From Diplonema papillatum (taxonomy: Eukaryota; Euglenozoa; Diplonemea; Diplonemida; Diplonemidae), in NCBI GenBank assembly GCA_030068145.1, contig JAPJBO010000020.1:558001-622000 (forward strand): a stretch of DNA of 64,000 nucleotides, written 5' to 3'. Both the position numbers and the translations under genes were made by a program. The notes under the pieces are model-generated. The model saw nothing but the letters and a program-made list of their open reading frames with translations, did not search any database and was not told the origin of the DNA. Shown piece by piece: positions 34,560 through 45,970 of the stretch; the first letter of the stretch is position 1, and each line of letters opens with the position of its first letter.

Positions 34560-37060
34560 CTGGTACCGAAAACCTGTGCATGCTACCGTTACACTACCGT
34601 TACGCTACCGTTACGCACCCGGGACCAGCTTGATTGAGAAGGCATAGGATGGTTTTCAACACTATTCTGAGTCCAGTGTCCCAGTCTTGTGATCCGAGGG
34701 TGTGTTCTGGGGTCGTAACCACCCTGGATGTCGTTCTCTGTGTGCTCCAACAAGTCGACAAGGGAAATATTCTTGCTAGAACATGGCAGCTTTCTTGGGT
34801 GCACCACCCTGAGTGTACGGACCTTGGACTTTTCTGGAGCATCTGGGTGGGATATTATGGTCCCCTGAGTGCTTTTCTGCCCGCCAGATGTTGTGTGCTG
34901 CCAGTAGGGGTAATTTTCTGGCAGTCTCGGGCTTCAGGAAGGCGTAACGGTAACAGTCAATCTCGCTCCCCGAAATAGGCAAAGCCCCCTGATTTTGTTA
35001 ACGTTCGTTAACAGGCCGAAAACCCTCCTTTTTTGGCTTTGTTGCATCAAATACGCAGTTCCGCAGCTTTTTGGCCGTAAATTCGGTGTCATGCCACAGT
35101 GGAGGTGATGTGTAATACCTGGAGTACGGTCACCGCCTTGGGCGAAAATGTCAAAAAACACGAAATCACGCTCGTTTGGCTGGGCCGTGGTGGTACCTCG
35201 GCCCGGGGGTTTTCACATGACAAGAAACTTCGACCCACAGAAGAACCCCGAATGAGCGGTTCGGGTGTGTAAATGCCAAGCGTGCTTACAGCAACCGTTT
35301 GTTTGCCAAAAGCCTAGTGTCTTGCAGATCACGTGACTTTCTCTCGTAGGTAGGTACGAACCCCAGGTTCCTCATGAAATTGCAACCAAACACTTGTTGT
35401 AACAAGCAATCACTTGTTATATAACAAGTAATCACTTGTTATATAACAAGTGATCACTTGTTGTATAACAAATGGCACTTGTTATATAACAAGTGACCAC
35501 TTGTTACAACACTTGTTAGAAATATAACTAGTTATGTCCCAAAAAAACAGCTAACAAGTGCGTCGTGTAGTCGTTTTAGAGAGTGAAGTTTCTGTGCCAA
35601 TCGATTCATGGCAGTCGCGCATGATGAGGAGGAGGAACCTGTGAGAGCATGTGTGGGAATGTGTGGCGGTACGTCGTCCTGTGCATTCTTCTGATTCATT
35701 CCCCTGAAACACGCTGGCCTCTTGCAGACGTTGACTTGTATGGACCTGACGGGAAGGCCCTTCTGGGTTGTGTGCAACGAGCGAGTCAGGCCGAGTCTGT
35801 TGCGTAGATGGATGTAATCACTGTGCTAGGGCAACAAGGAAATTCTGGAATGTTCACTTCTCGAATGAACGCGGCGAAAAGAAGTTTTATGATTGAGAGC
35901 TTCGTTTACTGAGGCTGCTACAAGAATGAAGCTCGGTCGATCTTTATCGGGCCGGATCCACAGCCGGGAGCAGACGCGATGTTTGGTAATCGGCGAAAGG
36001 AGAGATCGTCTTCATGAGATGTCGGATCGTGTTAAAAGAAGGCAAGAATACGAGGCGAAGGCTCAAGCATCAACCGGGGCGATGCGAGCTCACGTGGCCG
36101 GCTGCAAGGGAAATTCCTGGACCGATCAAGTGGAATAAGATTGGGGTCTTGAACAGCATGCCTAGTCTAGGCGACGGTGGAGTGGGGGCAGCAGGAGCAG
36201 GCTCGGTAGTGCTACAGGGTCGAGAGGTCGTCGTCGGAAACCGGATAGCCTGCCGCCTTGGCCTTTGAGAACAACGATTTTGCTGTTTGCGGGTGGTTGT
36301 CTTTACGTCTACATCGCAAAAGTTGGATCGGCTTTGGGAGCAGACCTTGGGGACCGTTGTTCTTGGTGCTGGTTTTAGAGTTAAAGTTCGCTTGAAATTC
36401 CGGGGTTTTGAGGGATAAGGAAAGGCAAGAAATACTCGAGGGGCTGCCTTGTGCTTACTTCGAAGGAGGCTAGAGGGGGAGAAACAATACAACTACAAAG
36501 TGGGTCCTTTTTGTTGAACGCTTCCGCCCGCCACTAAACCCAGATTCACCTGTGTTTCGTGTGGGCTACAGCACATTTACCCGATTCGATCTTTTGCAGC
36601 TGGCAGCCTCCTCAAGTATTTCCTACAAAGCAGGTGCTTATGGTGTGGTCGGTGGGCCAGTTCCCCGTAGTTCCCCCGTAGTTCAACATGGGGGGGGGGT
36701 GTCTTTTTTTTTTCGTTTCTCGTTTTTTTTGCTGAGTGCTTCAGGGATGCGGCCTTGGGTCCTGGAGAGCATTTCTGAGCTACTTTGCACGTTTTCGTCA
36801 CAAAATAAGGACAATTTCGGGTATTTCGAGCGTATCAAGATCAAAGACATCAGGAGACAAGCCACCTGGTCCAGGCCAAAATCGGTGAATTTCGGGGGGT
36901 AATTCCTTTGTGGCGACCACTTTGTGCAGTCGGCCCTGGCGAAGGTGGGGCGGAAGAGCTACAAAGGTGCAGTATTACGGCCCCAACTTGCGCAGAGCGG
37001 CCATGTGCTATGCGTGCCCCGAAGAGGAAGGAATAGGATGAGAAGGAAGGACAGACTGGG
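34560..37060. repeat. Repeat belt with a palindromic array
   Basis: The main feature is the palindromic array at 35386-35525 (listed separately). A family B repeat runs 36421-36645 and element D-like sequence lies at 36368-36412. No gene is supported. Confidence 0.45.
35386..35525. repeat. Array of ACTTGTTATATAACAAGT palindromes
   Basis: Five or six inverted pairs of ACTTGTT/AACAAGT with ATAT or GT spacers, separated by AATC, GATC or GGC, over about 140 bp. The strand can fold into serial hairpins. Confidence 0.85.
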
Positions 37061-37079
37061 AGTCACGGTTTGACAGGTA

Positions 37080-37682
37080 GTGACAGGATCAGCTGCGGTA
37101 AGGAGAGCAGGAAATGTTCTATCAGAGGCCCCGCGCCGGCCGGGTTTCGAAGCGATCGCGGGACCGGAGACCTTCGCGGCGGTCGGAGGAGAGAGGTGGT
37201 TCCGGGCGCTGCAGTATTGGCTGGATGGGATGTGCTGGTCGGTGGCGGGTGACGTCTCGATGGCGGAGCTCGCCGTCGACTTTGAAGTGTGCACCAAACT
37301 GGATCTTCCGGGCAGTGTCGTAGCGACGACGGACGGGACACCGTTGAGCATGCGTGCGAGGGTACTCGCAAAACTTTTAAAACCCGTCGGGGATGCGCTG
37401 GAGCGAAACGGCGACGGACCGCTTCTGCCAGACAGGAAACTGGAGAAGATAGGGTCGCTGAGAACGGTGGGTGCCCCGCCGTGCCTCACGGGGTACGAGA
37501 TGAGGCCGATCTTCCGTGGTAGTACGGAGACGATGGAAGTGCTCGAGACACAGCTGACGACGGCACGAGTTCAGCGACGAGGCGTGGGGGATGGATCTTT
37601 TCCCTACGTACGGAGGTGGAAGGGCAGAGCGTGCGGCGAGATGGGCGGTGTTCAACGCTACGGAACACGAAAAGTGGAGTGA
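37080..37682 (+). pseudogene. Retroelement-like ORF fragment
   Basis: A 200-aa open frame containing ERWFRALQYWLDGMCW, then VSMAELAVDFEVCTKLDLPG and LSMRARVLAKLLKPVG. The W...L..L.W...ELA.DFE...LP...ARV order resembles the region after the RT in some protist retroelement polyproteins (recalled, not proven). No RT or endonuclease core is present. Confidence 0.3.
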
Positions 37683-40086
37683 GCGGGTGTGCCGCGAGCA
37701 CCAGAAAGTGAAGTGCGGCGTGTGAAAGCGCCGGTGCAGCAACCGATTAACCTGGGCGAGCAATCGAAGAAGAAGCGAGGCACCAAACGCGCGCCTGAGC
37801 GCGACAATCAAGTTGAGCTAAAGAGGCGAAATAATGACACATCACGTACGAAGAGATAACCGCGACACCGCAAATCGCCACAGATTATTTGCATTCTAAC
37901 CCAAACTATCAGAGGCGGTCGCGGTCGAAGACGGCAACCCGAGCGAGGAGCAAGGTTGATAACCAGAATGACAGGTCATAATAATAATGGCCATGCTGAA
38001 GGCAAGGTTGGAGGAGAAACTGGTGCTTGGCCGAGGATAAGATGGCTATGGCGGCGGGGGCAGAACAGAGAGACAGCGAGTCCTTCTTGTGGGGTAGTCA
38101 CGCCTTCGCAGTCCCAGGACCTCCGCCCACTTGCGTACAGCCGTCGACTGGCCTTTCCCAAGAGGACGAGTTGGAATGCAGGTACCATCTCCGGAGAGCT
38201 TCCGGGTTCTCCCAGAGTAGAGGAGCTGATGCAAACGCCACCTGGGCTTCTGAACGTGATTGCAGATCACCTTCTTGCCAAACCCAAGAGGGGTTGGAGT
38301 GTCAGAATGGCGCGCAAGGAGAGGCTCTGGCTTGTTTGCTTCTTTCGCTGGCGAGAGGGACGGCAAAGCCTTCGGGTCTTCGGGCTCTGCATCCAGAGAT
38401 CGTAGAGCAGTTTGCCGACAACAACATTAGCCTTGAATGGCATGCTGAGGGCATGCAGTTTATCAAGAACTTCTTATCAGCTTCTCTTCCATGCAGACAC
38501 AAGTTGGACTCAAGCACATATTTTCTTCTATCACCGGACTCTTGATTGCGTGCTGCCAATTTTATCTGTGGGCTGTCCAAGACATCCTGCAGATCTCGAT
38601 CGGCCAGGCCTCTGCCATCCGTCACGATAACGCGACTATTTTCAAGGACCAGTACAAGCACGCAATGGTGGCAACTGAGCTTTTCGTTCAGTCCTCTTGG
38701 GGAACGTTGAAGGGGGCCCGGTAGCGAGCTTTACTTAGGTTCCTGCGAGCGTGAGCCAACCGACATCTGCGAGTCCTACGATAGCGTTCGACTCTACTTT
38801 CCAACGAATCCTTCATGCCACGGCGAAAGCACCAACCCCGACACCCCGAAGGCTCCATTTTTCAAAAGGCTTGGCCTTCTGTGGAAAGCCCAAGCAAGAG
38901 GAACCGTTTTGCTCACTCCAAAGCTCCCGGTTTGGTGGCGTTTGAAAAAATCCACTAGAAAAAAAAAAAAAAGACACCCCAAGGTCAGTTCCCCGTAGTT
39001 CCCCCGTAGTTCCCCCTGGCTATACCGACCACACCAGGCTTATTACAAATTCTTTTTTTTGCGGTGGCCTCCGCTGGCCCGGTAGTTTGTGCTACCGCCA
39101 ACTTCTTTTGCTCGTCCGCTTCTCTACTCACTACTGTACGTACTCTTTCACTCTTTTTCTCACTTTGGTTGGCCGCGGCCCAGTCAATGATGATTGTTGC
39201 ACCGATGGTGGCGCAGCCGGGGGCGTTCTGACTGGCGGACGAGACCGCCTGGCAGGCGTGTGTTGACACGTTGTTTCGCGGGCTCTCCCCCTTTTGGCAA
39301 TAGCCCGCCCTATGGCGGCGGCTAGCATCTTGACGGAGAATCTCAACAACAAAAAAAAGACTCCTGCGACCGTGCAAACCCTGCTTGGGGAGGGCAATGA
39401 CAGCAGTTGCGTTGCGTCTTTCTGTCGCTCTATCTGAGAATAGTTGGGTCGAAGCTCTTGACATAACAGCCTCAATTCTTCGCTCACAAAAGGGGCCGGT
39501 CTAGCTTTAGGTTCCGTTAACGTTAAGTCTTCTGACTCCTGCAATCAACAAAAGTCAAATTTTCAACTATCCCCCGCAGAACTAGCCTACTTTTGTGCTT
39601 GCCGGTCGATCGTTTTCCCACTTGTATTTACCCTGTGTATATTCAGGTGAGGAATTCTGATCAACCACCAAAACACGCTGCCTACGTCTTTTTAGCCTGC
39701 ACAATCCTGCACAATACATTGAAAGGCAACCCGCAAGATTGTTAGTACTAAAAAAAGCGAACTTTAACTCTAACTCAAAAGAAAGCGGCTCGGCTTTTGA
39801 TCTCCGATGCTGTGAACTATCCTTGTACCAGAGAACTCGGGTTGCCCCTGCAATGCGCAGGAAGCCCTCGTGTGAAAATGACGCGGCTTACCCTAGATGA
39901 CGCGGATCCGACGGCGAAAAGAGAGGCGCCTGACTTTTTTGCCACCCGCTGTCTACGGAGCCGGTCCACCCGAGTGGTAGGTTTCTAGTTTTGGGTTGCT
40001 CGCAAGGGGTGGGGGCCCCCCTTTTTTCGGAAAAACAGGGATTGATTCCCCAGATGAATCTGCAGAAAAGATAGTACGTACTGATA
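37683..40086. repeat. Intergenic repeats
   Basis: Family A fragment at 38170-38240 and family C at 39590-39755, immediately followed by a reverse element D fragment (AGCGAACTTTAACTCTAAC) at 39756-39775. No gene is supported. Confidence 0.4.
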
Positions 40087-40147
40087 ACGTACTGATTTCA
40101 GCACGTGTAAGCGTACTGATTCAGCATGTGTACAAAAAGAAATGCGT

Positions 40148-40442
40148 AGTTAACTTCTCATTGTGAGGCTCATCGACAATTTAACCTATGTTTTATGACG
40201 TACTCCCATTCTCCCAAACAGGCTCCTGCCAAATGGTTTTACTTCCTTTGACTGGTTTGGCAGGGCATTGGGACGCGAGCCGTCAGGCGAGGCGGCCACG
40301 TACGCGGCGTTCTGCGCGCTGCTACGTTTGGCAAACTGCTTGGCGACCCGTAACATGCAGTTTGGCAGGCGGCTGGTTCGCCGCAGGTAGCATTTCGAGC
40401 GCAGCGTTACCTCAGACGTTTTCGGGAACCTTTGGGTTCGTT
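40148..40442 (-). repeat. Split direct repeat B2
   Basis: 295 bp, nearly identical to 42075-42369. It begins AGTTAACTTCTCATTG and ends CTTTGGGTTCGTT. Confidence 0.9.
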
Positions 40443-40556
40443 ACCGAGATCCTGAAGCTCGCTGCCAAACCAGGGAAGCTAAACCCAGAACTTGTCGAAT
40501 GGGAAGGGCAGCGGAAGGGAGCACTGAAATCCGGACGCACTGCCTTGAAGGAATGA

Positions 40557-41973
40557 AACATGACCCCGAAGCGTACACAGTTCTGTCTTCCTGTCGATGA
40601 CGATAGCGCCAGTCCTGAGGGAGATCCCGGGCGACGTGGGCACTCATACCTTGCATGCGCCTCTTTAGCGGCCGCTCATTGCCCCGGGACTCCGCTCTTG
40701 TTGTGCCGCTCTCGGGTGTGCGGTACAGATGCTTCAACCTGACGGGGTTGTAAAACTGCACCGCTTCGACACTATCGGGCTCCTTCAAAACTCTCTTGCT
40801 GTAGTGACGGGCCATCGACTCTGTGGCCCAGTCTCCTACGTCCCGGAGAGCCGTCAGGTTGATGCCCGACTTCAATAGCATACAGCAGCCACCTATTCTG
40901 GCACTGTGTGGGTGCAGAAGGGCCTGCGGCTGCGCTGCTACTTGCCTCTCGTTCAGCGTCTCCAGAATGCCTCTGGAACCCGCCGGGCCTTGTAGAAGGA
41001 GGGGTAGGTCGTGAAAGGGCACAACAGTTCGTTATCTGCAGCCAGACGCTTCAGGATTCCGAAAATGACCGGACAGCACGGTATGGAGCGTTCGCCGGCG
41101 CCAGAGGCCCCTGCTATCAGCCTCGGGATGGACAGAGGAGGGACTAGGTCTATAGCTTCGAACTCTAGCACGCTTGCAACCCCCTCGCCACCTCCTTTTG
41201 CGACTCTCCAGACCACTCTGGCCCCCCCCTCCCGAGTCCTACGTCACCCGTCCGCAGAGACTGCATACTCGAGGTACGTAGCAGGGTGAAGTGCTCCGCT
41301 AGAAGCTGGAGACCTGCGTTGAGCTGGCTCTGGGTCTCTATTTCCGAGAAGACCACTCTTAGTCCCAGGGGCTCCTCCTGCTCAGGTTTGGGGGACTTCT
41401 TCTGCAAGGCTGCAGTTACTCCCCTAATCCTGTTCGCTGGGTCGCCGAGACCGTGTCCCTCCGCCTTGTTCTCTGCCAGAATGGCTTTCACCACACCCTG
41501 CGGCGACCTGAAACCGTCCTCCTCTCCCATCTGGGTAAAGCGAAGGTACCCAGCGAAATCCTCCACCCTCGAGACTTCGACCTTACCCCTATCCCTGCAC
41601 ACCACTCCTTGTACACCTTCGTGCTGGAGGCGCAGGCCGCCTTGGACGAAGCCTGCAGCAGGCAGTCTCGTATCGCCCTGCGAGCCTCCTCTCTCGAATG
41701 CTTCGCGATTGTTGCCCGAAGGGCGTTCCTCTGCGCGGTATTGTAGGTGCGGGTCGAGCTCTTACTTTCGCACTGTGAGGTCACCCGACCCGGCAGCTCG
41801 GCCGCTTGGCCTCTGAACCTCCCGTACGCGGTCCAGGGAGAGCCCACCACTTCAGCGAGCTGAAGGAGTCTCAGGTCACTCGGCTGTTGAGAAGCGCCAG
41901 CGACCTCGTCAGGGCGTCCCACTCGTCCGCCGTAAACCTGGTACTCAGGTGTTCCACAGCCGATGTATCCCAA
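40557..41973 (-). pseudogene. Tyrosine recombinase of the retroelement (frameshifted)
   Basis: Three overlapping frames together carry a tyrosine recombinase: a core-binding part at 41973-41488 (STKVYKEWCAGIGV), the first catalytic Arg region at 41605-41165 (AEHFTLLRTSSMQSL) and the H-x-x-R plus Tyr region at 41022-40441 (HPHSARIGGCC, then GDWATESMARHYSK). The enzyme would integrate circular DNA copies by strand exchange. Two frame changes are needed, so the gene is broken here. Confidence 0.75.
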
Positions 41974-41998
41974 GTCATTCTCGGGTGGGTGGGGTGGG

Positions 41999-42078
41999 AA
42001 CGAGAATTACACCTGTTTGTGTCGATTGCGAAGCCCACGAAGGCTTTGGTCGGATTTAGCTGACATAAAACTCCAGTT
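41999..42078 (-). repeat. Split direct repeat A2
   Basis: About 80 bp matching 45712-45791 with one or two differences; it overlaps B1 by AGTT. Confidence 0.9.
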
Positions 42079-42369
42079 AACTTCTCATTGTGAGGCTCAT
42101 CGACAATTTAACCTATGTTTTATGACGTACTCCCATTCTCCCAAACAGGTTCCTGCCAAATGGTTTTACTTCCTTTAACTGGTTTGGCAGAGCATTGGGA
42201 CGCGAGCCGTCAGGCGAGGCGGCCACGTACGCGGCGTTCTGCGCGCTGCTACGTTTGGCAAACTGCTTGGCGACCCGTAACATGCAGTTTGGCAGGCGGC
42301 TGGTTCGCCGCAGGTAGCATTTCGAGCGCAGCGTTACCTCAGACGTTTTCGGGAACCTTTGGGTTCGTT
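42075..42369 (-). repeat. Split direct repeat B1
   Basis: Directly abuts A2 and is nearly identical to B2 at 40148-40442. Confidence 0.9.
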
Positions 42370-42399
42370 CCCAATGGCTCTTTTCCCAATGGTTCTCGT

Positions 42400-43440
42400 G
42401 CTTGTTGCCGTGGCGATCCTCTCTTCAGCTGAGGGGGTGTCAACTGCGAAGCTCGCCCTCCACTGAAACTCGACTACTACTCACCTACAAGCGTGTCGCC
42501 ATCATCGTCGCAAGAATGGCACCTAGGCCCTTGGGACACGCGTCGGTGTGTAAAACGAACCGCCTCTCTGGGACCTCTGAGCTCAAACCACCACAGGAGG
42601 GCCCTCCTCAGGTCACTGTTCCGTGGAAACCCCAGCCGAGTTGACTTGGCATCCGAGCGCCTGTAGATCGGTTGCAGCATAATCCTTCCTCCCTTTCCAT
42701 ACAGAGCCGCTGTGGCGAAGTTGAGCTACCGGCCAGGGACGATGCCTCGCCCGGAGACAGCGAGTTGCTACCGAGGGATGTTGCAGCAGGCACCCCAGTT
42801 TCTCCTTCCTCGGTTCCGAGAGGAAGACGTTTACACCCCCGGAGTTCATGTTGAACATAAGGCCGAGGTGGCGGAAGCAGTTGCACCGCCCTGTCTTCTC
42901 CTCGTTGAACGCTGTCCCAGGATGGTCTCTGGCAACTCTAGATCCCCGAGCAGGCTCTCGCCCCCCTGATCACACATGTTGAACATAAGGCCCGGGCAAG
43001 CGAAGTCGTCGAAGTACTTGGCCCGTCTGTAGGCCTCACTGAATCGAGGCCGATCATGCAGAAAGTGGAGGCACCGTGGCTATTGACCGTCTCCCCAATG
43101 AAGCGGCGGGCTGTCTCCGCAAAGACATCGATCAGTCCAGTTTCACTTTCGACTGTACCGCTGACGCCCTGGTAACCTGAGCCATCTTACCGTCGTCACA
43201 GGCTCTTCCTTTCGGGGAGCAACCTGGCTTGTCCGCCTTCACCTGCTTAACTATGAACCTACGAAGAAAACCATAGTTGCGCGGCAGTGGAATCGACAAC
43301 TCCTCCATATGGCCAGCATTAACGTCCTTCAACACCGATTTCCATATGGCCGACCTGTTCTCTCTCGAGTCCAGGCTAATGGCCCCCTTCGTCCTAGCAA
43401 GGACCTCCTGCTGACGCCCAAGGAGCTCCGCCATCGAGAG
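42400..43440 (-). pseudogene. Reverse transcriptase / RNase H region of the retroelement (broken)
   Basis: The N-terminal RT part (43434-43132) contains PRNYGFLRRFIVKQ and GRACDDG, matching the R-R-F-x-V-x-Q and D-D motifs of DIRS-type RTs. A second frame carries SEAYRRAKYFDD (palm entry). Thumb/RNase H pieces at 42858-42477 include RKEKLGCLLQ, LSPGEASSLAG and DLRRALLWWFELRG. Several frameshifts and stops separate the pieces and the catalytic core is not complete. Confidence 0.65.
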
Positions 43441-43699
43441 TTCCGGCGTCGAGGCGGGGCCCCTCTCGTAGATAGAACGTCGTAAGCCAGAACTCCCGAC
43501 ATAGGAAAGCCGTTCCTCAGGTGCGCTACCGGCTCCCCGTGCCCTCGATACCCGTATCCCGAAGCATCTCCTCCAGGAGCCGCACGTTACAGGCCCCTTC
43601 GGCTCTCGTCGCAGATCCTCGGCTCGCTTCCTCCACTTCAGAAGAAAAGCCGACCGGTACTACTGACATTCTTCCAAAATGCTCGAGACGGTGAAGGTT

Positions 43700-44600
43700 A
43701 TGGCCGCCGTCAGCTCCGGCTCCACATTGGCGACTGGCGGCGAGGGAGGCTGCATCGAGGGCGGATAGAAAAAAGAAGCATCACCTTCATATCCGTCCCA
43801 TCCACGGGGGACGAGCCTTTCGGTCCTCCGGCTGGCGAGCTGGGGGGAGGGAAGCGCGCTCGGCGCGGGAAGGCACTTCCCAGGGTCCCCTGGCCCTTTT
43901 CATCGGCAGGCCGCCGTGCTGCGCTTCACGCCCCCTCTGGGTTGGTCTGCCTGCTGCAACCTGCCGGACCACTCCGGCGGCCAGCTGCTCCCCTTCCCTC
44001 GGCCTGTTAGCACTGGCGAGTTGGACCCCGCGCATCCTGTCGTACTCCTTCGCAACTTGCAGCCGGTATCTGCAGGCGATGTTGGTGACGACAGCGGGAC
44101 ACGCGAAGACGAAGACGAGAGGGCTGGGGCCCAGTGCACCCGCTAGGGCGGCCGCTACCAAGAGCCTCTGCAGCGACACTGCAGGGTGGAACATTGGAGC
44201 ATCCTCGCGGCCCCTCGCCTCCTTTCTCTGCAGGACCCCCGCGTCGGGCAGCACGAACCCCCTCTCTTCCGTTTCACCACCATGCGTCCAGCCCTCCTGC
44301 GAGAAGGGGGGCGCGAATGTCCACAAACGGAAGAAAGAGAGCAGGGACCTCCTCCCCTCTCTTCTGCAACGCATTCAGCTGCGCGTATATGGGCTTCAGG
44401 AAGTCCGGCAGATTCGACAACCCGTAAAGCTCCAGCTGCGTGTCGACGTCCAGGATTCTCCTGGGCAGCTGAGCCGGTCGAAGAGCGGCCTCCTCCTTCC
44501 GCCTCCTAGCACTCTCACCCTCACTGACTCCTGCCGGCGAAGCCACTTGTTTGCCGCGGTCCGCAGCCTCGGGGGACACCCGGCAAAGGAATCGCCATCG
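43700..44600 (-). pseudogene. Gag-like region of the retroelement
   Basis: A minus-strand frame at 44579-44274 reads RRILDVDTQLELYGLSNLPD and continues KPIYAQLNALQKRG; another at 44374-43787 is Arg-rich. Position 5' of the RT suggests a gag-like product, but no Cys-His finger is seen. Confidence 0.35.
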
Positions 44601-45073
44601 TTATCACCTGTTTAGAACCGTTTGTTTTGCTTGTTACACGCTTGTTACTCCCATCCCCCGTTCATCTCTTGCATCGCAGGTCACACGCACACCAGCTCTT
44701 GCTACTGGCACCTACAAACGCACCGCCGCTACAGAGTCATGCGTCGCCGGGCACCTCACACTACCTCTACGGCTGACATCCTCCTAATTCCTACGGAACC
44801 CCGCATCTCGCCGGCTAGTCACACTGTAGAGACGAAAACTGCCCTCTCAGGCCACCTGCATGATGGGGTGTTTTGTGCGCAAAAGGCGGAAAAAACGCAT
44901 TCGCTTGCTCGCGACCAGAGGGGAGGCATGAGCGATTCTCGAGTCTCTTCAACGCCTTCTGTTCTCTCGGATTCGGTAGCACCTCCGACATCCGACGCGC
45001 CCCTCGCGAAGTATCCCAATCCAGCTGGGGCGTAGGTGCTCTTCGCGAAATGTCCTCGACGCGGCAGTCATCC

Positions 45074-45560
45074 GACGTGCTTTTTCTTGCGGGATTTATT
45101 CAACGCAGCAGGTGGGGCATCCGACGTGCTTTTTCTTGCGGGATTTATTCAACGCAGCAGGTGGGGCATCCGACGTGCTTTTTCTTGCGGGATTTATTCA
45201 ACGCAGCAGGTGGGGCATCCGACGTGCTTTTTCTTGCGGGATTTATTCAACGCAGCAGGTGGGGCATCCGACGTGCTTTTTCTTGCGGGATTTATTCAAC
45301 GCAGCAGGTGGGGCATCCGACGTGCTTTTTCTTGCGGGATTTATTCAACGCAGCAGGTGGGGCATCCGACGTGCTTTTTCTTGCGGGATTTATTCAACGC
45401 AGCAGGTGGGGCATCCGACGTGCTTTTTCTTGCGGGATTTATTCAACGCAGCAGGTGGGGCATCCGACGTGCTTTTTCTTGCGGGATTCATTCAACGCAG
45501 CAGGTGAGGCATCCGACTTGCTTTCCGCGGAGTGTTCTCAACGCAGCAAGTAGGGCATCC
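45074..45560. repeat. 49-bp tandem array inside the retroelement leader
   Basis: Nine near-identical units starting GACGTGCTTTTTCTTGCGGG, followed by two degenerate units up to about 45605. The unit length is not a multiple of three, yet three forward frames stay open through it, so those ORFs are by-products of the repeat. Confidence 0.9.
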
Positions 45561-45711
45561 GACGTGCTTTGTGTGTAGCAATCTCACACGCAGCAGGTGG
45601 GGCATCGCCTAACGTTCCCAGGCGGCTTCAGACAGATCTCATCGTACGCGACCCGTCTGGCACCTCGTGTTCGCTTCGACGTCAGTTCCGCTAAAGCGAT
45701 CGCTGGACCCA

Positions 45712-45791
45712 AACGAGAATTACACCTGTTTGTGTCGATTGCGAAGCCCACGAAGGCTTTGGTCGGATTTAGCTGACATGAAACTCCAGTT
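45712..45791 (-). repeat. Split direct repeat A1 (5' end of the retroelement)
   Basis: About 80 bp matching A2. The flank beyond it (TTGTTTTATTATTTTACTTG) matches 646-665, the uninterrupted site. Confidence 0.9.
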
Positions 45792-45970
45792 TTGTTTTAT
45801 TATTTTACTTGTTAGTTGTCGACAACTTTTTTTTGTATGGAGGTGTCATACAGATGAAGAAACGAAGAACATTAACGTGCTGAAATCAGTACGTTCAGCA
45901 TGCTGAACGTAAGGCCTGGGTGGACCGGCTGGAATATTGTACACTGAGAACCTGCAAAGGAAGGCCATAC

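Larger units (their letters stand above)
40148..45791 (-). mobile_element. DIRS/Ngaro-like tyrosine-recombinase retroelement
   Basis: A 5,644-bp element read on the minus strand. Split direct repeats: A1 at 45791-45712, B1 at 42369-42075, A2 at 42078-41999, B2 at 40442-40148; A is about 80 bp and B 295 bp with only a few mismatches. Between A1 and B1 lie a 49-bp array, a gag-like region and an RT/RNase H region; between A2 and B2 lies a tyrosine recombinase. All coding parts are broken by frameshifts, so this copy is dead as a protein source although its ends are intact. B1 and A2 meet at CTCCAGTTAACTT, which looks like the junction of a circularised copy, while the outer ends flank AGTT. The genomic sequence at 634-650 shows the same site without an insert. 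Confidence 0.8.
40087..45894. mobile_element. Outer element with 20-bp inverted repeats that encloses the retroelement
   Basis: ACGTACTGATTTCAGCACGT at 40087-40106 is the exact reverse complement of 45875-45894. These brackets lie outside the retroelement ends, so the retroelement appears to have inserted into an older short inverted-repeat element. The palindrome GTTCAGCATGCTGAAC near 45893-45908 also occurs at 32902. Confidence 0.5.

Noticed and set aside
44873..45578. Three overlapping ORFs encoding 16-residue repeats (e.g. FLRDLFNAAGGASD)
   Set aside because: The 49-bp array is open in all three frames simply because its unit has no stop; there is no other coding evidence.
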